From Microbispora oryzae (GTDB taxonomy: Bacteria; Actinomycetota; Actinomycetes; Streptosporangiales; Streptosporangiaceae): DNA of 64,000 nucleotides. Position 1 is the stretch's first letter. Each line of letters begins with the position of its first letter. The stretch lies in contig NZ_JAFCNB010000008.1 of the NCBI RefSeq assembly GCF_017896165.1, positions 186,001-250,000 of the forward strand. Direction: 5' to 3'. The position numbers were made by a program, and so were the translations under genes. This document shows positions 8,521-16,587 of this stretch, one piece after another. Below the pieces are notes generated by a model. The model worked only from the letters and a program-made list of their open reading frames with translations. It had not been told where the DNA came from and did not search any database.

Positions 8521-10092
8521 TCACGACTGGCAGCGTCTGAGGCCGCTCGGCGTGTAGCACGGCAGGTGACCGAAGGCCTTCAGCACCTCCTGGCCGTTTC
8601 CCCTGATCACGTAGTTGAGGAAGCTCGACGTCAGGGAGCCGGGGGCGGGCGCCCCGTTGGTGTAGGCGTACTCGATCTCGGTGAAACGGTAGGTGTCGTC
8701 GCCGATGGCCTGGATCGAGGGCGCGTGGCCGTCAATGGTCACGGGGTGCAGGCCCTTGGTGGCGACGGCGGCCCCGAGCTCGCTGTAGCCGATGGCGCCC
8801 GGCAGCCGGGCCACGGTCGTGAGCACCTCGGTCGTGCTGTCGAGCTCACATCGGATGATCTTGTCTTGCGGGGAGTTCCTGGTCTCGCAATCCCGGGAGG
8901 TGAAGGCGGGTTCGCCCTGTCCGCCGAGGATGCGCCGGCGGAGCAGGTCGCGGGTGCCGGAGTTGGCGTCCCGGCTGACGAGCCGGATGGGAAGGTCGGG
9001 GCCGCCGAGCTCGGCCCAGTTGACCACGTCGCCCTGGTAGATCCGGCGTACCTGATCGATCGTCAGGTTGCCGACGCCGACCTTGTCGTTGACGACGAGC
9101 GTGAAGGCCGCGATGGCGATCCGGTCCTCCCTCAGCTGGGTGAAGCTTGGCGGCTTGGGACCGTCCGAGACGGCGAGCAGGGCCGGGGCGGCGGTCAAGC
9201 CGCCGTCCGCCTCCATCAGCTCGCGCACGCCCTCGTTGCTGCCGTGCACGTCCACCCTGATCCGGGAGCCGGGGCACTCCCCCTCGTACCGCTCGGCCAG
9301 CTTCCGCATGGCGGGGGCGAAGGCCGTGGAGCCGACGACCTTGAGCTCCCCCGCGGCGCAGCCGATCGGCGGCGCGGGCTGCCGGAAGACGACGATGCCC
9401 GCCAGCGTGAGGAGGCAGACGGCGAGCACGACGGTGGTCCCCAGGGCGACCTTGCTGAAGAGCGGCGGCTTGTCGTCGACCGACATGCTGCGGGTGCGCT
9501 CCACCTTGCCGTCCTGGATGCCGCCCCTGACGTCGATCCGGCCTCCGGCGTGACCGCCGCTCAACAGCACGAGCAGCTTGAAGTGCTGGTCCTCGTTGAG
9601 CGGGACGCGGGGCAGGCGAATCGCGTTCCCGCCGTACTGCAGGCCGCCCTTGCCCTCGACCGGGACGAAATGTCCCAGCAGGTGCGGCGCCTTGGGGTCG
9701 GGGATGACCTCGACGCTGCGCACCCTCCGCCCCGAGAAGACGACGGTGAGGCCGTGATTCCTGTCGGGGTTGGTGTAGTCGGTGTCGGCGATGCCGGTCG
9801 TGCCGACGTTCTCGACGCGGAGCAGCACAAGAGTGGGATCGGACATGCCGAGCTGGTCGGTGAAGAGCCCCAGCGGCGCGTTCGGCGGCGCACCTCCGTC
9901 GTCGCCGGCGCCGTCGTCACCGGTGCCGCCGGTGCCGCCGATGGCGGTGTCCAGTTGCACGCGGTGGCCGACACGCTTGCCGCGTCGCGTCCGGAGCTGG
10001 TACGAGGCGCCGGCGGCGGGCACCAGGAGGCCGAGCAGCGCGGCGACCATGGCGACGATGTTCTCGGGGGTGAACCAGTCCACGCTCGACAC
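8521..10092 (-). CDS. Membrane-anchored PstS-like substrate-binding domain protein
   Basis: A 523-residue protein with an unusual order: TM helix at about 11-32, a beta-rich domain at about 40-205, a second TM at about 215-238, then a periplasmic-binding-protein fold like phosphate-binding PstS. In that fold the anion-binding motifs VVGSTAFAPA, SRDANSGTRDLL and GAIGYSE are visible. It has no lipobox and no ABC permease neighbours, so it is unlikely to serve transport. The following gene is a histidine kinase, which suggests ligand sensing. A GTG at 10083 has better spacing from GGGGAG than the one at 10092, so the start is uncertain by three codons. Confidence 0.8.
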   Translation of the reverse strand: MSSVDWFTPENIVAMVAALLGLLVPAAGASYQLRTRRGKRVGHRVQLDTAIGGTGGTGDDGAGDDGGAPPNAPLGLFTDQLGMSDPTLVLLRVENVGTTGIADTDYTNPDRNHGLTVVFSGRRVRSVEVIPDPKAPHLLGHFVPVEGKGGLQYGGNAIRLPRVPLNEDQHFKLLVLLSGGHAGGRIDVRGGIQDGKVERTRSMSVDDKPPLFSKVALGTTVVLAVCLLTLAGIVVFRQPAPPIGCAAGELKVVGSTAFAPAMRKLAERYEGECPGSRIRVDVHGSNEGVRELMEADGGLTAAPALLAVSDGPKPPSFTQLREDRIAIAAFTLVVNDKVGVGNLTIDQVRRIYQGDVVNWAELGGPDLPIRLVSRDANSGTRDLLRRRILGGQGEPAFTSRDCETRNSPQDKIIRCELDSTTEVLTTVARLPGAIGYSELGAAVATKGLHPVTIDGHAPSIQAIGDDTYRFTEIEYAYTNGAPAPGSLTSSFLNYVIRGNGQEVLKAFGHLPCYTPSGLRRCQS

Positions 10093-10309
10093 GCTCCCCG
10101 TGAATGACCCGGATGCGCCGGCGGTCTATACGCTGCGGCCAACGCGCCTCACGCCTGGCCTTTTTCACGATATGCGGCGGCAATCGGAATACCGGCGTCT
10201 TAACGGAGCGGTTCCCCGATGTTCGCGCGGAATTCTTCATTCACCGAAGCTTCCGGAATATCCCGTGCGGTCGATATCGCCGCGATGCCGCCCGGACGGC
10301 CGCGTCCCC

Positions 10310-10359
10310 TGAGGTCTCCTGAGGTCCTATGAAGTCCCTTGAGGTCCTTTGAGGGGGCG
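10310..10359. repeat. 10-bp tandem repeat TGAGGTCCYW, about 4.5 copies
   Basis: Copies start at 10310, 10320, 10330, 10340 and 10350 (the last degenerate). The period of 10 puts every copy on one face of the helix. They lie in the 299-bp stretch between the PstS-like gene (start 10092) and the azoreductase gene (stop 10392). Nothing else could be assigned in that stretch. Confidence 0.75.
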
Positions 10360-10391
10360 CGGCCGGCGCGGCTCGTTCACGGCGGACGGCG

Positions 10392-11039
10392 CTACACCGC
10401 CACGTCGACCGGGGTCCAGAGAGCGTCGATCTCCTGCTCCGCCTGGGCGAGGCTCTTGGCGGCCATCGGGATCAGCTCCGCCATGGCGGGGTCGACCTCG
10501 GCCAGGGTGAGCTCGGCCGCGATGAACCGCGGCTCAAGCCCGGTGCCGGAGATGACGTGCGAAAGCCACGGCGACGCGTGGTCCCACCCCTCGCGCGGCG
10601 CTCCGGGCCCGTAACCGCCTCCGCGGGTCGCGACCACCACGAATTCACGTCCGCCGAGCAGCCCCTCCCTGGTGACGGGGTCGAACGCCAGCCCCGGCGC
10701 GATGAGGTGATCGACCCACGCCTTCACGGAGCTGGGCGCGCTGTAGTTGTAGAGCGGCAGCCCGAGAACGATCGTGTCGGCCTGCCGCACCTCCTCGGTC
10801 AGCCGTTCCGTCAGCGCCCAGGAGGCGGCCTGCGCCGGCGTGTGGTCCTGCGACGGCGTCATCCGCGCCAGTCCGCCGGCCTCATCGAGATGCGGCAGGG
10901 GGCTCCTGCCCAGGTCACGGTAGGTGACGGTGCCACCGGGATGCGCCTCCCGCCAGACGGCGGCGGCGCGTGCGGACAGCTTCCGGCTGACGGACCGGTC
11001 GCCCTGGATGCTCGAGTCGATGTGCAGCAGGTGTGACAT
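10392..11039 (-). CDS. azoR: FMN-dependent NADH-azoreductase (quinone/azo reductase)
   Basis: A 215-residue flavodoxin-like cytosolic enzyme that uses NADH to reduce quinones or azo compounds. The FMN phosphate loop is HIDSSIQGDRSVSR at the N-terminus, and LPLYNYSAPSSVKAWVDH is the strongly conserved AzoR block. Length matches the family. AAGGATG lies upstream of the ATG. It is divergent from a MarR-type regulator with a perfect palindrome between them, a common arrangement for redox- or phenolic-induced azoreductases. The natural substrate is not evident. Confidence 0.9.
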   Translation of the reverse strand: MSHLLHIDSSIQGDRSVSRKLSARAAAVWREAHPGGTVTYRDLGRSPLPHLDEAGGLARMTPSQDHTPAQAASWALTERLTEEVRQADTIVLGLPLYNYSAPSSVKAWVDHLIAPGLAFDPVTREGLLGGREFVVVATRGGGYGPGAPREGWDHASPWLSHVISGTGLEPRFIAAELTLAEVDPAMAELIPMAAKSLAQAEQEIDALWTPVDVAV

Positions 11040-11062
11040 CCCAGTTCATCCTTCATGGATAG

Positions 11063-11077
11063 TTTGTGGTTCACAAA
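11063..11077. promoter_or_regulatory. MarR-type operator palindrome
   Basis: TTTGTG-N3-CACAAA is a perfect 6-3-6 inverted repeat, extended by matching AT/AT two bases out. It is centred between the divergent azoreductase and MarR genes, about 24 nt before the azoreductase start. It is a good size for a MarR dimer. Confidence 0.65.
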
Positions 11078-11124
11078 TGATTAGCGGCACGTCGACCACA
11101 CGTCAAGTCGGCTAGACTTGGGGC

Positions 11125-11622
11125 ATGAAGTCCCTGCCGGTCGTCAACCAGCCGGCGCACCGCTGCGGCGCCCTCCTCGACCACATCGCCCGCCGCATCC
11201 GGCTCCGTTCCGAGTCGGTCCTCGCCCCGCTCGGCCTGCGTCCCCGCCACCTCATCGCTCTCACAGTCCTGCGGGACGGCGGCGGCAGCACCCAGCAGGC
11301 GCTCGCCGGAACGCTGGAGATGGACGGGACCAACGTCGTGGGGCTGCTCAACGACCTCGAGTCCGAAGGGCTGATCGAGCGGCGGCGTTCACCCAAGGAC
11401 CGTCGCCGCCATGTCGTCGAGCTCACCCCGGCCGGCGGTGAGAGACTGGCGAAGGCGGAGTTCGCACTGGCCGCGGTCGAGGACGAGGTGTTCGCGGGGC
11501 TCGACTTCGAGCAGCGCGAGACCCTCTACGAGTTGCTCCAGCAGGTCACGGGCGTGGATTCCGCCACCTGCGTCGAGGCGGCGAGGGAAGACGCCGCGGA
11601 GGCAGCCAAAACCGGCCGCTGA
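11125..11622 (+). CDS. MarR family transcriptional regulator
   Basis: A 165-residue winged-helix protein. The HTH is STQQALAGTLEMDGTNVVGL and the wing RRRSPKDRRRHVVELT. It is read divergently from azoR and probably controls it through the TTTGTG palindrome. A -10-like TAGACT (11113-11118) ends 6 nt before the ATG without any Shine-Dalgarno, consistent with a leaderless transcript. A Cys in the C-terminal helix (about residue 150) could be redox-active, but a single Cys is weak evidence. Confidence 0.9.
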   Translation: MKSLPVVNQPAHRCGALLDHIARRIRLRSESVLAPLGLRPRHLIALTVLRDGGGSTQQALAGTLEMDGTNVVGLLNDLESEGLIERRRSPKDRRRHVVELTPAGGERLAKAEFALAAVEDEVFAGLDFEQRETLYELLQQVTGVDSATCVEAAREDAAEAAKTGR

Positions 11623-11679
11623 TTCCGAACGGCCGCCCGTCGTCGCGCCCGTAGAGGCCCACGCCGTCCCGGCACGCCC

Positions 11680-11697
11680 ATTCGGATGGATCCGAAT
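11680..11697. promoter_or_regulatory. 18-bp near-perfect palindrome upstream of HEPN-RDD gene
   Basis: ATTCGGAT-GG-ATCCGAAT is a perfect 8-2-8 inverted repeat 104 bp before the start at 11802. GAATTC and TTCGAA palindromes overlap its right end. It is a candidate operator; no dedicated regulator is adjacent except the MarR gene upstream. Confidence 0.45.
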
Positions 11698-11801
11698 TCG
11701 AATCGCCTTCCACACCCGGCTATCGGGCTCTGTCGTCTCGTCTACTTGCCCCGCCCCGGCATCACATGTTCTGTTCGAGCCGGACGCAGGAAGGAGAAGA
11801 G

Positions 11802-13103
11802 GTGGTCCCGCACCGGTTGCACGAATATCCGTTCCCGATCGCCTATCCGGCTCGCCTGTTCGAAATCGCCGACGGCCCGGCCGATCGGCTGGGAAAGGCG
11901 CAGCACTTTCTGGAACTGGTCGCCACGTTTCTCGGGGTGCTGGCGCTGGCCTGGTGCCGGGAGAATTCGGTCGAGCCGGGTGGCGTAAAACAGTGGCAGC
12001 GAAAACTCGAACCGTCCGGAATCACGCTCGGCGCCTGGAATGCGGCCGCGCGAGCGGCCGGCAAACTGATGGCCCGGGCCGAGCGCGATCCGGTGGCCCG
12101 TATCGTCTCCGCGGCGGCCGGCGCCGCCGCCGACGGCCTTGATCGGTACGGCGAGCGGCGCAACGTCTACGCCCATGGCGGGATGCCACGCCTCCGGCCG
12201 GACCAGGAGGAGGCCGTGGCGGAGATGGGCCGGACCGTCTCGGCTCTCCTCGACCGCGTCCAGCCGTTGACGGAGTTGCGCATCGGGGTCATCCGCTCCG
12301 GCCGCGCGGGCAGCGACGGATACATCGTCGAACTTGACGTGATGACGGGCTACGCCGAGCCGTTTCAGATATCGCGCATGCGCTCGTCCAGGGAATTCGA
12401 GAAAGGAACCGTGGTGGCGTACCACGACTCCACCCTCGACCACGCGATCGATCTCTCCCCGTACTCCATCTGGCACAAATGCCCGGAGTGCGGCCGGCCG
12501 GAACTTTTCTACCTGCACCAGCGCAGAAAAAACCGCAGCAGCTATCTGAGCTTCTCCACCGGACACCGGCTGACCATGCGTAAAGACGTGATCGCGGACG
12601 CCGGCACATCCATTACCGCGCTCCGGCTCGAACCAGTGGGGTCCACGCGGAGCAGGGCGTCCACGGGCTGGCGCGCGATCTGGGCCGATCTCGCTCCGCG
12701 TGGCCGCCGGATCTCCGCGCGAACGGCCGATCTGGTGATCGCGGTCGGCGTCGCCGTCGCACTGGCCCGGGGCGGTTCCCTGCTGGGGCTCACCGCGTGG
12801 CAGGCGACGCTCGCCGGGTTCGTGACACTGAACCTGTACGAGCCGCTGAGCACGCTCAGCGGGGGTAGCCCCGGCAAGCGTCTCGCTCGGATCGAGCCGA
12901 TCTCGGTCTGGGACGCGCGGGCGCTGAACCACGCGGACGCCCTCAGGCGCGCGCTCCTCTTCGACCTGCAGTTCGTCTTTCCGCCGCTGGCGATACGCAA
13001 TCTCGCCTGGCTGATCTGGGACCCCGCCCGGCAGTGCCTGCACGACCGCGGAGCCCGCGCCATCGTCGTCCGCGGCAGGTCGAGGCTGCCTCAGAAGCGT
13101 TAA
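11802..13103 (+). CDS. HEPN-like / CxxC / RDD membrane protein
   Basis: A 433-residue protein not matched to a named family as a whole. Residues 1-155 are helical and end with ERRNVYAHG, an R-x4-H motif (Arg120, His125) typical of HEPN RNases. A beta-rich middle holds a single CPEC knuckle (Cys227, Cys230). Residues 300-425 are an RDD membrane domain (ARTADLVI, GGSPGKRLARI, HDRGARAIVV) with about three TM helices. The GTG at 11802 is chosen because AAGGAG lies 5 nt upstream; an ATG at 11766 has none. The stop shares TTAA with the convergent gene. A role in toxin or RNA cleavage is inference only. Confidence 0.7.
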   Translation: MVPHRLHEYPFPIAYPARLFEIADGPADRLGKAQHFLELVATFLGVLALAWCRENSVEPGGVKQWQRKLEPSGITLGAWNAAARAAGKLMARAERDPVARIVSAAAGAAADGLDRYGERRNVYAHGGMPRLRPDQEEAVAEMGRTVSALLDRVQPLTELRIGVIRSGRAGSDGYIVELDVMTGYAEPFQISRMRSSREFEKGTVVAYHDSTLDHAIDLSPYSIWHKCPECGRPELFYLHQRRKNRSSYLSFSTGHRLTMRKDVIADAGTSITALRLEPVGSTRSRASTGWRAIWADLAPRGRRISARTADLVIAVGVAVALARGGSLLGLTAWQATLAGFVTLNLYEPLSTLSGGSPGKRLARIEPISVWDARALNHADALRRALLFDLQFVFPPLAIRNLAWLIWDPARQCLHDRGARAIVVRGRSRLPQKR

Positions 13104-13429
13104 TCCTGCAGCATCCGCGGATTGCGGCAGCCGGGATATCCCGAGCAGCCGAGATAGGGCCGACCTGTGTCCCTCATCCGGGAGAACGTCCGGGGCTTCC
13201 CGCACTTCGCGCAGACCCGGCGGTCCAGCAGGTGGCGCCCGCCGAGAGTGGCGACCAGGCGGGGCGTCGGCCGCCGCCCGTGGTAGGGGCAGCGCCCCAG
13301 CAGCCCGTAGACGACCCTTTGACAGGCTTGGTACGGTGCCCGGCTTCGCGGACTGTGGCAGTTCATCCGTAGGCCGAAGGCGACCGTCAGCAGCACGGAT
13401 CCGGCCAACAGTCCCGCTATGACCGCCAT
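13100..13429 (-). CDS. Small membrane protein with topoisomerase-type zinc ribbon
   Basis: A 109-residue protein with one N-terminal TM helix (about 2-20) and a C-terminal four-Cys ribbon, CAKCG ... GCSGYPGCRNPR, like the zf-C4 of DNA topoisomerase I. That ribbon is usually fused to nucleic-acid enzymes, so a membrane-anchored single copy is unusual. GGGAGG precedes the ATG. It is convergent with the HEPN-RDD gene; the two stop codons overlap by 4 bp (TTAA). The function is unknown. Confidence 0.7.
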   Translation of the reverse strand: MAVIAGLLAGSVLLTVAFGLRMNCHSPRSRAPYQACQRVVYGLLGRCPYHGRRPTPRLVATLGGRHLLDRRVCAKCGKPRTFSRMRDTGRPYLGCSGYPGCRNPRMLQD

Positions 13430-13491
13430 GGACGCCTCCCGACGACGTGTTCATCGTCGCCGGGAAGAACGCCGCGGACAACCCCCGGGTC

Positions 13492-14355
13492 TCAGGCCGG
13501 CCGTTTCCGCGCGGTGAGTGTTATGCCGCGCAGCAGGTCGGGGCGGTTGGTGATGATGCCGTCGACCCCCGCCGAGATCAGCCGCCGCATGGTCGCGGCG
13601 TCGTTCACGGTCCAGGCGAGCACGCGCATGTGGTTCGCGTGCACGCGCCGCACATATTGGGCCGTGACCGACGCGTACGGCGGGTTCACCTCGTCCGCGA
13701 AGCGGGAGAGCCCGGCCAGGCGGCCCGCCGAGGGGGCGCCGAGCAGGCCGATCGGGACGTTGGGCAGCAGCCGGTGGAAGGCCCGCGCCGAGTCCCAGTC
13801 GAACGACTGGACGGTGAGGCGTCCGGGGCGCAGCCACGCGGGCTCCGCCCGCAGCTCCCGCGCGATCCGGCCCTCGATGCCGGGGTGGCGCCTCGGCTCC
13901 TTGATCTCCAGGAGCAGGTCGAGCCCGCTTCCGCTCAGCTTCGTGAGCGTCTCTCCCAGCGTCGGCACCCGTTCGCCCTTGTAACGAGGCGCGAACCACG
14001 AGCCGGCGTCCAGCCGGCGGATCTCGGCGAGGGTGAAGTCGCCGACCCGCCAGGGCGCCCGGCGGGGGAACAGCTTCTCCACGTCGGTCGTGCGGGCCAG
14101 TGTGACGTCGTGCATCAGGACGAGCTGATGGTCCCTGGTCTGCTGAACGTCCAGCTCGAACGTGTCGGCGCGCAGTCGCCGGGCCTCCTCGAAGGCCGCG
14201 ATCGTGTTCTCCGGGGCGTACGCGGACGCCCCGCGATGAGCGACGACGACGACCTGGGACGACTCGGCGGCGGCCGGACGCGCGGCGTGCGCGGGGAGCG
14301 CCGGGATCTGAGCCGCGAGGGCGCCGGAAACGGTGAGGACGAGCGGTCGGAGCAT
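13492..14355 (-). CDS. Secreted glycerophosphodiester phosphodiesterase
   Basis: Hydrolyses glycerophosphodiesters to glycerol-3-phosphate and an alcohol; probably extracytoplasmic. The ATG at 14355 follows GAGGAG and gives 287 residues with an Ala-rich signal peptide (cleavage near AHA). GDPD motifs are AHRGASAYAPENT, ELDVQQTRDHQLVLMHD (Glu-x-Asp and His) and a late EIKEP. The last catalytic strand, WTVNDAATMRRLISAGVDGI, is complete. A second, more diverged GDPD lies at 18854-19654. Phosphate scavenging from phospholipid head groups or teichoic acid is a reasonable inference. Confidence 0.9.
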   Translation of the reverse strand: MLRPLVLTVSGALAAQIPALPAHAARPAAAESSQVVVVAHRGASAYAPENTIAAFEEARRLRADTFELDVQQTRDHQLVLMHDVTLARTTDVEKLFPRRAPWRVGDFTLAEIRRLDAGSWFAPRYKGERVPTLGETLTKLSGSGLDLLLEIKEPRRHPGIEGRIARELRAEPAWLRPGRLTVQSFDWDSARAFHRLLPNVPIGLLGAPSAGRLAGLSRFADEVNPPYASVTAQYVRRVHANHMRVLAWTVNDAATMRRLISAGVDGIITNRPDLLRGITLTARKRPA

Positions 14356-14518
14356 GGGGGTCTCCTCGAAGGCGGGAGGCGGCCTACGAGGAGGTATCTG
14401 ACCAGGGTCCATGACGACAAGTTGAGGTGAAAGTGTCGATCTGATGCCGTGCGGATGAGCGTTCGCCGCTCCCGGCGGTTCGGGGCGATCCGTGGCCCGC
14501 GAGCGCCCCCGAGCAGGC

Positions 14519-15334
14519 TCAGCCGCGCAGGCCGGCGAACAGGTCGTCCTCGAGGTCGGGCGCGTCGACCCGTGACCAGGCCCGGGTGAAGAACTCGGCG
14601 GCGAAGAAGAGCTGCTGGGCTTCCGGCGGCATGGCCAGCAGCATCGCGCTGTCGCCCTGGCTCGCGTGGGCCCGGAGGGCCTTCAGCTTCCGCTCCGAGT
14701 GCGCCGACACGTCGATCTCCGCGGTGACCAGCTCGTCCGGGGTGCCGAAGTCGTCCGGCGGCTCGAAGTCCGGCCCCATCCCCATCGCCTTCATGTGCTC
14801 GACCATCGCGAGCATGCGGGAGCGCGGCGCGGCCGAGTAGTAGAACTTGTCCGGAATTCCGGTCATCTCGGCGGCCCTGACCGCGATCCGATGTGCCTGG
14901 ATGTGGTCGGGATGCCCGTAGCCGCCGTTCTCGTCGTACGTGACGATCACGTGCGGCCGGTAGCGCTCGACGAGCTCGGCCAGCCGCGCCGCGGCCCCCT
15001 CCACCGGGGCGTTGAAAAACGCCTCGGGGTGGTCGTTCGCCGGCCAGCCGACCATGCCGGAGTCGCGGTAGCCGAGCAGTTCGACGTGGGTGACACCGAG
15101 ATGGCCGACGGACTCACGCAGTTCGGCGAGGCGGCGTTCGGCCACCGCCGCCTCGTCGTGACCGGGCTCGCCCGGCTTCACCCCGTCAGGGCCGTCGCCC
15201 TGCCCGCCGTCCGTACAGGTGACGAGCACGGTCGTGATGCCCTCGTCGGCGTACGCCGACAGGATCCCGCCCGTCCCGATGACCTCGTCATCGGGATGGG
15301 CGTGAACCGCCATGAGGGTGAGTGGTCGCTGCAT
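14519..15334 (-). CDS. PIG-L family zinc deacetylase
   Basis: A 271-residue LmbE-like metalloenzyme. HAHPDDEVIGTGG (His13, Asp15/16 region) supplies zinc ligands and the general base, and YGHPDHIQAH supplies the second histidine group. Actinobacterial relatives include MshB and Mca of mycothiol metabolism, but Mca normally has HAHPDDESSKG, so the exact substrate (GlcNAc-type amide or a mycothiol conjugate) is open. GGGGAGACGGA precedes the ATG. It stands alone between the glycerophosphodiesterase and the sigma-factor pair. Confidence 0.85.
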   Translation of the reverse strand: MQRPLTLMAVHAHPDDEVIGTGGILSAYADEGITTVLVTCTDGGQGDGPDGVKPGEPGHDEAAVAERRLAELRESVGHLGVTHVELLGYRDSGMVGWPANDHPEAFFNAPVEGAAARLAELVERYRPHVIVTYDENGGYGHPDHIQAHRIAVRAAEMTGIPDKFYYSAAPRSRMLAMVEHMKAMGMGPDFEPPDDFGTPDELVTAEIDVSAHSERKLKALRAHASQGDSAMLLAMPPEAQQLFFAAEFFTRAWSRVDAPDLEDDLFAGLRG

Positions 15335-15438
15335 TCCGTCTCCCCGGGTCGCCGATCTCCTCGAAACACCGGTGACCCTACCTCCGCGCTACGACAAGTC
15401 GCGCGCGGAGGGGAGACGGCCGGCGCACCCGGGGCGCG

Positions 15439-16587
15439 TCAGGAGTCCGGCGTCTCGTCGGTCCACGAGGCCTTGATCGTGGCGGTCCAGTTGATCGGCG
15501 TGCCGGGCTTGGCCCAGGAGTACTCGCCGCGCGGCTCGACCGCGACGTACTGGTCGGTCAGCAGGGCCCCCGTGTCCGGGTCGATCAGGAGCTGACGCTC
15601 GAACCGGCCGGTGGGCCAGGTCTCGGTCCGCCCGACCCCGGTCGCCGTACGGCCGAGGGCGTCGGTCACCTGCCCGAGGTTGCGAACCCCGTCGATCCCG
15701 GCGAGCACCTTGTACGCGGCGGCCCGGGTCGCCGGCTTCACCGGCATGTCCTCGAGCAGCCCCGCGGTGACCTGGAACAGCCACGCGTCGGCGTCCATCG
15801 GCGTGTTCGCCTCGGTGCCGTGGCCCTGGTAGCCCTTGAGCAGATACCTCTTCAGGCCCTCCGCGGTCGTGGGCAGGGCGCGCAGCTCGGCCATGGAGGC
15901 GTTGTGCCCGGCCAGGTCGAACACCTTGCCGTTCACGTCGATTCGGTCCCTCGACGGCTTGCCCGAGCCGGCGTCGACGGTCACGCTCATCCGCTTGGTG
16001 CCGACCTGGATCTTCCAGTTCGTCGGCGAGCCGTCCTGCCGCCAGGCGTCCTCCTGTCCCTTGGCGGGCTTGGTGCCCAGGTTCTGCGACACCCAGTAGC
16101 TGGGCCGGTCGGGTGTGCTCGCGATCCAGAACTGGGCGCGGCCCAGGGTGTTCACCACGTACTTGACCTTGGTGCCCACCTGTTGGGCGACGCCCGAGGT
16201 CGACTCTCTGTGCCAGTAGGCCCCCTCGGCCACCGGCGTCTTGCGCGACGACTCGGCGGCGACCAGCAGAAGCTGCTTCGCCGACAGCCGGGCCACCTCC
16301 GGGGTGGCCGCGGCGCCGGGGGAGCCGAGGGCCGTGACACCCGTGCTCCCACCGCCGGCGCCGACGCCGACGCCCCCGCCGCCGGCGACGGACACGGTGA
16401 CCGCCACGGCGGTGGCCGCCGCGGCCCCGGCCAGCCCGAGCCCCCAGACCGGCCGCCATGCCTTCCGGCTCTGAGTCCGCCGCGGCTGCGCCATCGCGTG
16501 GGCGAGCTCGCCGGCCCTGGTCGTCTCGTCCACCTGGGCGTCGTAGTACGCCGGGCGCGCGGCCCGCAACTCGTCCATCGGGTTCAT
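15439..16587 (-). CDS. CU044_5270-type membrane protein partner of ECF sigma factor
   Basis: A 382-residue single-pass protein: a short cytoplasmic N-terminus beginning MNPMDELRAARPA, one TM helix around 50-70 and a large extracytoplasmic domain. The N-terminal DELRAARP signature and gene order match the CU044_5270 family found with ECF sigma factors, probably as membrane regulators. The start is ATG 16587, sharing ATGA with the sigma gene stop and preceded by AAGGAG, so translation is coupled. A GTG at 16593 is less likely. The anti-sigma role is inferred from context. Confidence 0.8.
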   Translation of the reverse strand: MNPMDELRAARPAYYDAQVDETTRAGELAHAMAQPRRTQSRKAWRPVWGLGLAGAAAATAVAVTVSVAGGGGVGVGAGGGSTGVTALGSPGAAATPEVARLSAKQLLLVAAESSRKTPVAEGAYWHRESTSGVAQQVGTKVKYVVNTLGRAQFWIASTPDRPSYWVSQNLGTKPAKGQEDAWRQDGSPTNWKIQVGTKRMSVTVDAGSGKPSRDRIDVNGKVFDLAGHNASMAELRALPTTAEGLKRYLLKGYQGHGTEANTPMDADAWLFQVTAGLLEDMPVKPATRAAAYKVLAGIDGVRNLGQVTDALGRTATGVGRTETWPTGRFERQLLIDPDTGALLTDQYVAVEPRGEYSWAKPGTPINWTATIKASWTDETPDS

